64,000 bases of DNA, taken from NCBI GenBank assembly GCA_961205875.1, contig OY540809.1, positions 20,534,267 through 20,598,266 of the forward strand, in the 5' to 3' direction. The stretch comes from Sialis fuliginosa (Eukaryota > Arthropoda > Insecta > Megaloptera > Sialidae). The notes beneath the pieces are model-generated. The model made no database searches, was not told the DNA's origin, and worked only from the letters and a program-made list of their open reading frames with translations. The translations under genes were made by a program, and so were the position numbers. Positions 11,931 through 22,289 of the stretch are shown piece by piece (positions within the stretch are counted from its first letter, which is position 1; each line of letters opens with the position of its first letter).

Positions 11931-12014
11931 TAGTTAGTAAGTTAGTCAGTCAGTAACTAAAAATTTGAAAATAAAAATTAATATTAAATGTTTTTAACAA
12001 GCTTTTGTTAAAAA

Positions 12015-12217
12015 CGCACTAAAACTTAAAAATAAATTTTCAAGTTTGTATGGCTAAAAGTAATAAAAGCGTGGGGCGCTTATGAAGGAAAATTTATAGC
12101 GTTTGTTAAAAAAAAAATTAATTATGACTTTCAGAAAGAGAAAACCCCACGCTTTTATTGACTTTACTCAAAATTTTGTAATAGCTGAAAATTTATTTTT
12201 TAATTTTTAGTGCATTA
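12015..12217. repeat. Inverted repeat with about 65-70 bp arms
   Basis: The left arm, from GCACTAAAACTTAAAAATAA to TAATAAAAGCGTGGGG, is matched in inverse by CCCCACGCTTTTATTG through TTTTTAGTGCA on the right. The loop is about 67 bp. A foldback or MITE structure is likely; no target duplication was identified. Confidence 0.7.
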
Positions 12218-12489
12218 TAATTTTTATTTCATATGATGTAACATAAGATAGAGTTTTATTTAATCTTCACAAGTAATGGGTAAAGAAAGTCTAATAACTA
12301 AAAAAAATATCAACATTAATTTTACAGTTGACAAGTGATACATAAGATGACGCATATTATATGGTTATTCTGCTTTTTGTGATGAACAAAATTAAAATAA
12401 TAAAAGCGGATAGAGTCTCATAATACTTATATTATTATAATATACACATTTTGTAACCAATCCTTTAAAATTTACAAAACGATTTCTTA

Positions 12490-12730
12490 TAAATATTGAA
12501 CAACCGTAAGTCCTGCGAGACATAGCGATAAACCTTCGGCAAAATTGAACTACCTCTCAAATATACTTACGTATCTTCATTCTCTGGCGATTTCGACCGC
12601 AAAAAAACCGCCGTTACGCTGTCGCTTTATCGTACGACAGTCTGCCAGGCGGCGTATGGGTGGGTGGTAGAGTGTCACCTGTCCACCCTACCTGTGCGGT
12701 GTCTGTTACAAACAACACAGGTCTAACCGT
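12490..12730. promoter_or_regulatory. GC-rich single-copy island, candidate enhancer
   Basis: This is one of the most GC-rich non-repeat stretches in the window. It includes CGCAAAAAAACCGCCGTTAC, TCGTACGACAGTCTGCCAGG and two close CACCTG/ACCTGT sites (TCACCTGTCCACC and CTACCTGTGCGG), which are E-box type sequences. It matches no repeat in the window. No in-frame exon with acceptor and donor is convincing. An enhancer or an alternative 5' exon of the gene carrying the 29027 exon are both possible. Confidence 0.25.
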
Positions 12731-13028
12731 TCTGAAAATGTTGTTTAATTTGTACTGTTTTATGACAGACTTAAGAAAGATAAAAACCGTGCTCTGAGTT
12801 ACTTGCGTTGATTTCGAACATTATATTAAGAATTGTATGAATTGACGGTGAATTCAGGGTATATCTGGGTGCGGGTTATGAATATATTTATATTTTTTTA
12901 TATTCGTGCGTTTTAATGTTCAAATAAATGTTATTAAACTGAAAAACTATATGAAAAATAATTAAATTATTATTTATAAAGTAATTAATGATATTCCTTC
13001 TTATTTTCTTATCATTAAATTGATATTT

Positions 13029-13552
13029 CTATGGAATATTGAAATTTGAACCATGAAATATGACTAAAAATATTTGAATTTTAGATTTCATTAAAAGTAT
13101 GTTTTTGTATAGAAATTAATATGAAAAGTTTAAATTTTCAAACCGCAGATTTGTATATCAAACCATATTCTCGAGATATGGCCTCTCAATGTTTTGATTT
13201 TTTTCAAAATTTTATAGAAAAATGGCCGTAACTTTTGAACGGGTAGTCTGAATTGATTTTAGTTGGATTTAAAATCAATTTAAAAAAATATCTTTAAAAT
13301 ACCTTTAAAAAATGTCAATTTTTGACCAAATTTTTTTTGTCGAATTTTGAAGTATACCTACACTACGTCATTATTTTGACACGCCATGCGTTCAAAAGTT
13401 ACGGCCATTTTTTCTCTAAAATTTTAAAAAAACCTAAACTTTGAGAGGCTATATCTCGAGAACGGTTTGATATACAGATCTGCAGTTTGAAAATTTCAAC
13501 CTTATACAAAAACATAATTTTAATTTCAAGGTTTAAATTTCAACTTTCATAG
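13029..13552. repeat. Large inverted repeat with 125-210 bp arms
   Basis: The left arm runs from about 13029 to 13241 and the right from 13389 to 13552. The best-paired core includes ATATCAAACCATATTCTCGAG against CTCGAGAACGGTTTGATAT, and TGGCCGTAACTTTTGAAC against GTTCAAAAGTTACGGCCA. The left arm carries extra sequence around 13065-13100. The spacer is about 147 bp. This is probably an old foldback DNA element. Confidence 0.75.
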
Positions 13553-14089
13553 AAAAATTTCAACTTTTCATAGAAATACCAACTCGAATACATTTTGAAA
13601 GTACAATTTTTACCTTCATCATTCTGCTCTAATTCACACTGTTTCAAAAATAATTCGAAAAATTCAAAAATTGACAATAGTAACCTTCCGTTTCCGATTC
13701 AAAGATCGTTTTAAAAATAGGAGGATTTCTTCCCAGATAAAAATTAATCTTAAAATATAAATTCTTCTACGGTTTGTTGTATTTTATGTTAGTTACAGCG
13801 TCTACAGATAGACTGACACACAGACATCATAGCGAAAATAGTCAGAGGGAAGGTCAAAATAAATAATTCCAATAAAATCCGGAATTCGAAAAAAATCGGC
13901 TTATAATATTTACTTATACTAGGTATACATATGTATCTTTCATATGATGGGTATCTGTTTTATTTTACCTACCCTGTTATAAATACAGTTTAATATCAAA
14001 TAAAGAAAGACAATATGATATATTTGCAAATATGACAACTATTTCTGAACACACATATTGATACACAATATAAAATGCGTTACCTTGGA

Positions 14090-14290
14090 AAAGGAAACGG
14101 GGTTAAGTATCGATCTATGATAAATACATAATACATCGGATGTGTCCGAGCGCGACACTTAAGAGACGGCACATCTCCCCTCCAGAAACGCCCAACGGAG
14201 TGGAAGGAGTAACGCGTGATTCTGCCCCCCCCCCTCCCCGCAGCGTCACCAATGATTTATTCCAGGTATCTCATGTTTGACGTCTTACTT
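14090..14290. promoter_or_regulatory. GC-rich single-copy island with a strong acceptor-like tract
   Basis: GATGTGTCCGAGCGCGACAC, CCCAACGGAGTGGAAGGAG and a C-rich tract (14225-14239) ending in CCGCAG lie in an otherwise AT-rich region. It matches none of the repeats seen elsewhere. The pyrimidine tract followed by CAG, and CCAG|GTATCT 22 bp later, could flank a 22-nt microexon (14244-14265), but regulatory sequence is equally possible. Confidence 0.2.
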
Positions 14291-14773
14291 CTGGATACAT
14301 TTCTGCACTATTTATTATTTGTTTTTTCTTTTCACGGTATATTGACAGCTTAAGTACAAAATTCTATTTTCAAATCGGTTATACGAAAAACGTTTGCAAT
14401 GGACTCGTCACTGAAATTAGTAGTTATTTCACTAATTGAATTATACATACAGCTAAAAGAATAGTGATTTCGAATCAAAAGTAACGCCATTACGGCATTT
14501 ATATCTACTTCGATTTATCAATGTATATAAATCAACTGCTTTGAGTGAGTTATTAACAATAAATTAGGTAAATTTATCTATACAAAACTTGAAAAATCTA
14601 TTCAAAAATAATTTTTAATTTGCAATAAAAGTTTTTCATTAATTTTAATTCTTTCATAAATTTACCTATGATAATTAATTGGCATACTCATAACTGACTA
14701 TGAACTAAGATTATGAATGATTAAGAGATGTCATGCGTGATAATTTTCTATTATTTTTATGCTTATGAAATAA

Positions 14774-15057
14774 CTAGCTGTGCTCGCGGCTTCGCTCGCG
14801 TGGACTACGGAATTATTGTTTAGGATTTTTGAAAAATATAGTTTAATTATTTTAGATCTTTTTATTCAACATAATTCTTTACTACATTATTTTGTTCAAT
14901 ACAACAGTTTAGGCAGCGTATTGTAATAGAGCGCGCTGGCAGCAAACTTTTTTCCGACTTGATTTAAATTTAAAAAAAATGTAAATCAGATAAGTGGTTC
15001 CCGAGTGATATGTGCACTAACAGACAGAGAGACGTTACATTTTATAATATACATAGA
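14774..15057 (-). mobile_element. Helitron-like element, family b, internally deleted copy
   Basis: On the minus strand it ends ...GCGAGCGAAGCCGCGAGCAC AGCTAG followed by T. On the plus strand it begins CTAGCTGTGCTCGCGGCTTC. It keeps the ACGGAATTATTGTTTAGGAT block near the 3' end and the AGACGTT block near the 5' end, but is only about 284 bp against 907 bp for the copy at 24935. The palindromic GCGAGC...GCTCGC hairpin just before CTAG is the usual Helitron 3' feature. Confidence 0.75.
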
Positions 15058-15778
15058 TGAATGAGTTTTTTTTTTAGATTGCTCCAGTTTTTTTTCTATC
15101 ATAGCTTAAGAAATGACTGTTCACTAATTCGAGTAGTGAATATTCACGAATTCAAAAAGTGAAGAAATTTCATTAATTCAAGGATTGAAATAATAATAAA
15201 TAATTCGTACCTAGTGGTTTAATTTTAACTTTTTCAATTAGTGAATATTCACTATGAAATAGTGCATTCTTACTGGTTCAGTTTTAGAAAGCCAATAGAA
15301 TAGAAATAACCAATAAAAGCCAACATTATTTTACCAAGACTCATTAAATATTTTCATATTATATTACCCTACATACAAAAATATTATAATAATAAAAAAT
15401 GTATTACAGATTACGGTACGTAAAATTTTGTTATGCAGAGAAGCTAATAAATATTTTATTATATTAAAAGGATAAGACTGTTGTTTATACCAAACTTAAA
15501 ATCACTACCCCTATTCTTGTAAACAGGGTGGGGGTGTGTAAGTAGGTCTGTGACACAGCTGCTTGAGCTATAAACCCTGCCAGTTTATGAGCTAGAGCTA
15601 GAATAGCTTCGTAAGAATATCGTTCGATAATTATAATTATGTCTATGTGTATGTATGTACGTATGTATGTCTCCGTATTAATAGAAATAACTCGGAAATG
15701 TTTATAAGCTAGTTTAATTGTCTTGGGAGCTGTGTAATATATTATTATATTTGTTTTATGATTAATAAAATAGTATAT

Positions 15779-15905
15779 ACTAGCTGGACTGTGCGGCGTT
15801 GCTAATATTTAAGTTAGTTACGATTTAATAATATTATCTACTAGGGGCTTTGTCCCTGGGCGCTTTGCGCCCCAACCCCTAATCGCGCCATATTTAGATA
15901 CTCAA
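15779..15905 (+). repeat. Helitron-like end plus GGCGC repeat fragment
   Basis: ACTAGCTGGACTGTGCGG resembles the CTAG-terminated ends of the Helitrons here. About 60 bp later GGGCTTTGTCCCTGGGCGCT and CGCCCCAACCCCTAATCGCG form the inverse copy of 9724-9781. Too short to classify firmly. Confidence 0.45.
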
Positions 15906-15954
15906 ATTTACTCGGTTCTCAGCCTTCGCCTGCGACCCTCGTATGTATAATGTA

Positions 15955-16190
15955 TATAGAATGACCAGATTTTAGTTTTTGTAAACCCTGAGATGTAAAT
16001 AAAAACATTTTATTATTTTTTTTCGTTGACATCTAAAAATGTCCACACCCTAATCTTCATTTTTGATTACCTTTTTTTTCGTTGTTATCATTATTACAAA
16101 ACCCGAAAAAATTATAATAAAACCCGCAGCCGAAACGGTATACGTACCCTGAGACTCCGGGTGAAAACCTGTAACCTGGTCACCTTTATA
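15955..16190. repeat. Possible MITE with GTGACCAG-type ends
   Basis: TAGAATGACCAGATTTTAG at the left and AACCTGGTCACCTTTATA at the right are weakly inverted. The interior includes CTGAGACTCCGGGTGAAAACC. No target duplication is certain. An open frame at 16026-16343 overlaps it but shows no recognisable domain. Confidence 0.35.
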
Positions 16191-16411
16191 TACTATATAT
16201 TATTTTATACCCGTACCTTTATTTTTAATGTTTTTCAAAAACGGCAAAAAACTAATGTGAATAATTTATTTACACATTTGCATTCAACGTATTATTTTTA
16301 TATTAAATTATTTTATAATGATTTTCTATATGATAGTTTATAAAGGTAATTTTTATACAATTGTATTAGAAACGGTTAATATAATGTTCATTACTTTATA
16401 ATATATAACAA

Positions 16412-16453
16412 GTACCTGAAGATGGACAGTGTGCACTGCCCGAAACGTCGTAC
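16412..16453 (+). ncRNA. Hammerhead-ribozyme-like motif (probably from a Penelope-type or other retroelement)
   Basis: Reading 5' to 3': GTAC (16412-16415), the core CTGAAGA (consensus CUGANGA), a helix II made from GGACAGTG and CACTGCCC with one A/C mismatch, the core GAAA, a minimal self-complementary ACGT, then C (16449), then GTAC (16450-16453). The two GTAC tetramers can pair as helix I and bracket the expected GUC cleavage site. One extra U lies between the core and helix II. Hammerheads with very short stem III are known from Penelope-like elements. Activity and host element are not established here. Confidence 0.5.
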
Positions 16454-16766
16454 GCCTGCAATGGATAAAGGACGCAAATTACTCCGGAAATCTAAGAAGA
16501 CATTTTTATTTTTATCTATACAATTTAATTAGAAAATAAAAATTCTAAATTTATTTGGTACGGTCCTGACCGATGGTACAAACCTAATTATTATTTTCAT
16601 ATATTTCTGAAATTTTTCAAGTTTTTCAAAAATTTCAATTAATAAAATCCACTGACATTACAACTGTCAACCTCCCTTCACCCCAATATATTGCCCTAAC
16701 CAAGGACAGTGAACGTATATATTATTAGAGCATCAACTTTATTCTGAATAAATATGTATATTATTG

Positions 16767-17635
16767 TATATGTTACCGGCAATGTATGAAATACGGCATT
16801 CTATAGAATTCCTAGGTATTCTATAGAATGCCAAAAATCACCAGGCAATGTATGAAATGAATTTAATTATATACATTTCCTAGGCATTCTATAGAATACC
16901 TAATTGATAGCCGGCAATGTATGAAATATAAACATAAATATGGTGAATCGATCAATTTTGGTCCAGGTACAGATGTTGCCTTACTTTATGTTATAAAATA
17001 CTGATGCAAATATACAATAAATAAATCTTGGTTCATTCTTGATAGCTGTAGGTAGGTTTCTAGATTACAATTCAGTATTGTCGGTACAATACTGAATTAT
17101 TTATCAAAATAAACATTTTATATTTGCGCGTTATATAATAGAAAAATGTATGTATGACCAGTAAAGTAGCACAGTGTTCTCGGAAACGGCTGTATAAAAA
17201 AATTCGTTTTGTTCTTTTGTTGGCCCGACGAAAAACCTCTGTCATTTTAAGGGGGGGGGGTAAGGTTTTAAAGGCGAAAAAAGGCATATTTTCATGATTT
17301 TTTTTGAAGATATGAATAATGTTGGTTTGTGGTTTTGTAATTTTAACAATGAAAGACCTAAATCTTACATAATATGAATTTAGACTTTTTAAAATTAATT
17401 AAATAATACCTATCTGCTTTATTAATTTCATTTTGTCTTTTATTTCATACATTTCCTAATATTATTTTGGCATTCTATAGAATTCCTAGGGATTCTATAG
17501 AATGCCTAGGCAAAGTATATAATAAATTTCTATTAAACAAATATTTCATACTTTGCCTGAAATCGTCAGACATTGTATAGAATTCCTAGGAATTCTATAG
17601 AATGCCTGAATTACATACATTGCCGGTAACATATA
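16767..17635. mobile_element. 861-bp non-autonomous element with nested palindromic subterminal repeats
   Basis: The termini TGTTACCGGCAATGTATG and CATACATTGCCGGTAACA are perfect inverted repeats, flanked on both sides by TATA; counting TATA the match is 22 of 22 bp. Just inside each end are palindromic units built on ATTCTATAGAAT and CCTAGG (16796-16832, 16881-16903, 17469-17506, 17572-17609) alternating with GGCAATGTATGAAAT-type blocks. A hairpin with 13-bp perfect arms sits inside at 17069-17098. No transposase is encoded. Superfamily is unknown to me. Confidence 0.85.
17069..17098. repeat. Perfect 13-bp hairpin, 4-nt loop
   Basis: AATTCAGTATTGT, loop CGGT, ACAATACTGAATT. It lies in the interior of the 861-bp palindromic element and may be part of it or a separate tiny insertion. 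Confidence 0.85.
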
Positions 17636-18224
17636 TACGAGATTACATATTAGTTTTATTAATTTTTATTTTATTAAAACAATACGAGTTAAAAAGTGTA
17701 AAGTATTAAAATTTATGTTCGAGTATACAAAATGCTTACTATCAAATTTTTAGTGCAATTATATATGTATAACCTTAAAAAAATTATTTCTTATAAATCA
17801 TCCGTCATATTCTGTGTTAAAATCCTTCCCCCTCTGACATATTTGATCCGTATATTTGTTGACATACACGTGGACCTATTAACGGAGATTATGAATCGAG
17901 TTTCCCCGGTATCGTTCTCATAAACACATCGGGGCCTGCTTATTTAATGGGCTAATGGAGCATGCCAGAACTATGTAATTAAATTTCTTGGGTACTAACC
18001 AAATAAATCATATCTCTACCCTCTCTGTGTGTTTGTTTGCTACTCTATAGCAGTGGTACTCAATATTCATGCGTGGCGTATATGTTAATAACTTTTTTAT
18101 TTTAGATTTAAAGGTTCGCATTTTTTTCTCTCTTTACTTACATCTATGTAAACATATTGAACAGTGCAAATAAAAAGTAAAGAACATGATACTACAGTTT
18201 TATGTAAATATTAACTTTTTTACA

Positions 18225-18765
18225 TACACTACCGTCCAAAAGTTTGGAAGCAATTTCAAAACTTTATTATCAGTGCGTTCAAAGAGAGCGTTTTAAGGGT
18301 TCCGTACCTCAAAAGGAAAAAAAAAGAACCTTTATAGGATTATTTTGTTGTCCGTCCGTCCGTCAAGGCATTTTTTCTCAGAAACTGCTAGAGGTATCAA
18401 ATAATAAATTTCTAGATTCTAGGTCAACGGGAAGTAACCCTATAAGTTTTGATGATCAGTGAGTCAGTCAGTCTATCGGTATCAAAATACGCTTTGAAAG
18501 GCCTTATCTTTTTATTGCATTGAGCTAGAAATTTGAATTATTACAGTTAGTATTTGATATTAATTTCAACTTGATACCTCTAGCCGTTCCTGAGAAAAGG
18601 GGTATTGACGGACGGACAGACAAACAACAAAGTGAATTTATATAGGGTTCAGTTTTTTCATTTTGAGGTATGGAACCCTCAAAACGGTTTCTTCGAATGC
18701 TCTGATAATAAAGTTTTGATACACAGAGAAATATATATATTTCCAAACTTTCGGACGGTAGAGTA
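18225..18765. mobile_element. Palindromic Tc1/mariner-type MITE
   Basis: The ends CACTACCGTCCAAAAGTTTG and CAAACTTTCGGACGGTAGAG are inverted and flanked by TA at 18225-18226 and 18764-18765. The CCGTCCAAAAGTTTGGAA terminus is typical of Tc1/mariner elements. Inside, GGGTTCCGTACCTCAAAA (left) and TTTTGAGGTATGGAACCC (right) show that the arms pair over about 200 bp. The body is a recognisable lepidopteran repeat. Open frames on both strands are products of the palindrome and encode no transposase. Confidence 0.8.
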
Positions 18766-19088
18766 TTTAAAAAAAATTTTTCCACAAAAATATCTTGATT
18801 TATTGTTATTTTGCCTTTTTATTTTTTTTACGACTTGAGACAAAAATTACCAAACCGATTTTGATAAAACATTCACTATTTGAAAAACTTAATAATTAGC
18901 TTGAAATTATAAAATAAAAAATCAAAAATCAAAAAAATACAATTGATATGTGGGTTCCATCAATGTTACCCAATATTTGTTTGTTGTTAATTTAATTTGC
19001 ATATGCAGCCAGTTAGTATTTTACACGACTGCCACCTAAATTATTTTAAACTAAAAATATACACCTTAACCACAATAAACAGTCATTC

Positions 19089-19128
19089 GACACGTGTTTC
19101 GACTTCACAAGAAGTCCTCATCAGGAGC
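19089..19128 (-). ncRNA. Second hammerhead-ribozyme-like motif
   Basis: On the minus strand: CTGATGA (19124-19118), one extra G, helix II GACTTC/GAAGTC with a TTGT loop, GAAA (19100-19097), a self-complementary ACACGTGT stem III sharing the last A, and C at 19089 after GT. All invariant core positions are present. Helix I is poor (two obvious pairs), so this copy may be inactive. The layout, including the single extra base before helix II, matches the motif at 16412. Confidence 0.45.
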
Positions 19129-19164
19129 TTAACAGTTCCAGATCAGTTTGTCCATTTTTTCCAA

Positions 19165-19390
19165 CATAATAATATTATAAATGCGAATTGTATCTGTCTG
19201 CTACCTTTTCACGGCTAAACCACTGAACCGATCTTGGTAAAATTTGGCAAGTAGATAGCTTGCATCCTGAGGAAGGACATAGGTTACTTTGAATCCCGAA
19301 AAATATATTAATAATACAATTACTTTAGATCAAAATAATGGGTGTGTGACATTTTACGCGCGACCTGTTTTATCGACTGTCATTACAGAA
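19165..19390 (+). mobile_element. Helitron-like element, family g, copy 2 (3' eroded)
   Basis: AATATTATAAATGCGAATTG, CACGGCTAAACCACTGAACC, GATCTTGGTAAAATTTGGCA and TTGCATCCTGAGGAAGGACA match the other family g copies. The terminal CTAG end is not recognisable. Confidence 0.65.
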
Positions 19391-19490
19391 ATATGTGTTA
19401 CCTAACTTTCTTCTCTTCTTCATGAGTATTATGTATGACAGCTCTTACCTAACCTAAACTTCACGCGAATAAAGTTGCAGTGAGTGGTGC

Positions 19491-19797
19491 AATAACACAA
19501 CCACACAAAAAAAGTGTGCAATACCAAAAAAACTACCTATAGAGCATTGCAGTGATGGTCGAGCATAATCGAAATCCAAATTTTTGGAATTTTCTGCTTA
19601 CAAATATTTTTTTATTTGAGCTTGAATTTTGGGTGTAGCCAATTTGGAAAAATTCAAACTAAACCCAAAATTCAAGCTCAAATAATAATAAAACTGGTAA
19701 GAAGAAAATTCGAAAAATTTGGATTTCGACTATGCTCGAACAATACTACATAGGTCACTTTTTGGTACCACACACTTTTTTTGTGTGCCTGTGTAAT
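19491..19797. mobile_element. Near-complete palindrome of about 307 bp
   Basis: The left arm 19491-19633 and right arm 19663-19797 are inverse copies around a loop of about 30 bp. Paired blocks include CACACAAAAAAAGTGTG against CACACTTTTTTTGTGTG, TCGAGCATAATCGAAATCC against GGATTTCGACTATGCTCGA, and TTTGAGCTTGAATTTTGGGT against ACCCAAAATTCAAGCTCAAA. Probably a foldback MITE; no target duplication is certain. Confidence 0.8.
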
Positions 19798-20408
19798 TAT
19801 GTGTTACGTGATAACAGTTTTGTGGCCACTGGCACAGTGGACATGCTGAAATATGTACTGTATGTGTGGAATACCTCTTTCGCAGGATATTTTCATTAAA
19901 GTCACTATGATGGATATATAGAGTGCAGCAGCGCTCTGTATTACCATCTTTACGATTTTTGTTCATATATTCGTTCTCGAGTCAGTTACGTTGTGAATTA
20001 TTCCATCTACATTTCATGTACTTTGTGTGTGTTTAATTTTATGTACGGAATTAATTTTGCATGTACAATTGCTTTGTTTTATTTATTTATTATTTAAATC
20101 AAGTATTTGTATTCTTTCATGTCGAAGCTATGTTATATTCGTAGCGTTTGGAATGATTAATAGTAAGTAAGTAGCTATAAGATTTTTTAAATAAAGAAAA
20201 ATTTGATAAGAGAAATTTAACATGAAGAATTTAAAATATCTGTCATTTGTATCACAGAACATTCTTAGGTATAAGTAGATATACTCAATGTACGAGTTTC
20301 AACAACGTTGCAATTTGTAGCCAAACTGATTATTCAAAAAATTATGTATGTATTATTTTTAGCAATATCAAAGAATTTAATTAAAATTGAACATAATCAA
20401 TATCTATA

Positions 20409-20552
20409 TCCATATATGTATATTATATAGGTCAACGTCTCTCTGTCTGTCCGTTAGTGCACTTGTAACTTGAGAACCATTTATCCGATTTAAGTGTTTT
20501 TTTTAAATGTTTTTTTCCCCAGGTTTTAGTATATATTTTTTTACGTTTCAAA
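20409..20552 (+). mobile_element. Helitron-like element, family b, 5' fragment
   Basis: Starts TCCATATATGTATATTATAT, followed by AACGTCTCTCTGTCTGTCCG and TTGAGAACCATTTATCCGAT, as in the other family b copies. The homology fades after TTTTTTACGTTTC. Confidence 0.65.
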
Positions 20553-20664
20553 AAACAAATGGTGCCGCCACCCGATCGGTATTCTAGAATGTACTCTTAA
20601 TTACAAAAAAGGTTGGGGACCCCTTGATGTAAATTAATAAGATATTTAAAAAATGAATGGAACG

Positions 20665-20857
20665 TCCATACAAACATTATAAATACGAAAGTAAATCTGT
20701 ATGTCTATATTTTTGTTTCATTTTCACGACTTAACCGCTAAACCGATCTTGATTAAATTTGGCAGTGAAGGACATTGGTTACTTTTTATCCCGATAAATT
20801 GATTAGATAAAAAAAATATAAATTCGAATACGATGTCGCGAGTAATATAACAGCTAG
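20665..20857 (+). mobile_element. Helitron-like element, family g, short copy with both ends
   Basis: Starts TCCATACAAACATTATAAAT and ends AACAGCTAG followed by T. It retains the CCGCTAAACCGATCTTGATT block. At 193 bp it is an internally shortened copy. Confidence 0.7.
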
Positions 20858-21823
20858 TAAATTATTAAAACTAACGTGCTCTACAACTTTTATTTTAAAT
20901 AGTTTCCTATTATAAACCATTTGAAACAAAATTTTTTAAAAAATTTGATTATGTCCTTTTTTGAAAAATGTATAGATCATAAAGTATATTTACCTTTAAA
21001 CATTTATTTATTTCAAAAATAATTCAAAAAATTCCAATATTGACAAGAGTAAACATTCGTTTCCGGTTGTCGGATTTCTCACAGAACAGGACGTTTTTTT
21101 TCCAAGGCTTATACAAATCTTAAATATAAAGTCTGATCCTTCTATATTTTATCCTTACATCGTCTACAGGCATACACCCACACGCACACACACACACACA
21201 CTCAATTTGAGGGAAATGTTACAATACTTTCTTATAGGTACTTATAGTATCATATAAGAAAGTTAAAATATATGTATATAATAATAAAATAAAGACATTG
21301 ATATTTTTATGCGAAATTCATGTAAAAGTGAAATCTAAAAGATAATGTAACACGATATAGAAAGTCACACAATTCGAGTTTTCAATTACACAGAATGAAG
21401 GTAAATGATTATATGCTTTTAGAGCTTTAAATTATATGTCAAATGAGCCAAGCCATTTCCTACGTAATTTATTTCAACCGAAAATACTCCAGATTCTAAT
21501 TATGTTATTTTCAACATAATTATAAAAGTACATTCAATGGGTAAATTTTTTATTTACCTATGAATTCTTAGAAATTAATAATAGTTATTATATTTTCAAA
21601 AAAAAACAATTTTAAATACTCACAAAAAGCCAAAATGTGTAAAATAAAGTAGATTATATTTCTGCACTTTAAAAGTAGGATTCGTTTGATGGATATACTT
21701 ATCTCTAAGGCCCAACAAGAGGTGTAATTATATTTAAATAAAAAGATTACGTAATTAAAATAATTTAGACCAGATGAATAAAAATACTTTACTTAACATA
21801 AAATATTTATATTATAATATATA

Positions 21824-22124
21824 CTAGCTGTTACCCGTGGTACAGATTTCTGTTATGATGATAGTCGATAAAACAGGTTTTTAGTTTCGCATTTGCACGC
21901 TAGATGTCTACGCCAAAAAACCATAACCTATCGCGCGTACAAAAGTACACACACTCATTTTCTCTAATCAATTTCTTAGGATACAAAGTAGCCTATGTCC
22001 TTCTTCAGGATACAAGCTATCTCCCTGCCAAATTTCATCAAGATCGGTTAAATGGTTTAGCCGTGAAAAAGTATCAAACTGACAGGCAGATAGACTTCTT
22101 TAACATTTATAATATTAGTATGGA
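21824..22124 (-). mobile_element. Helitron-like element, family g, complete short copy
   Basis: On the minus strand it runs from A|TCCATACTAATATTATAAA to GGGTAACAGCTAG|T, 301 bp. The TC start, CTAG end, A and T flanks, and a conserved GATCTTGATGAAATTTGGCA block fit a non-autonomous Helitron of the lepidopteran LEP1 type (from memory). The open frame on the plus strand across it has no recognised product. Confidence 0.8.
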
Positions 22125-22289
22125 TAATGATTAGAAATCTTTTTTAGGGTTGAAAATTGAGAACTAAATCTAAGAAACTGTTTTTTCATAAAAACTCGAT
22201 CTTAATGTATTGATACTTCCCTTTAGTTTAACCCCAAAAAATAATTGAAAATCAAATGTTAAAAAATTGAGATAGAGCCAATTTGGTGG

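Noticed and set aside
17072-17287. Minus-strand open frame inside the 861-bp palindromic element as a transposase remnant
   Set aside because: Only 71 codons, no DDE-type or helix-turn-helix pattern visible, and it begins in a non-conserved AT-rich interior.
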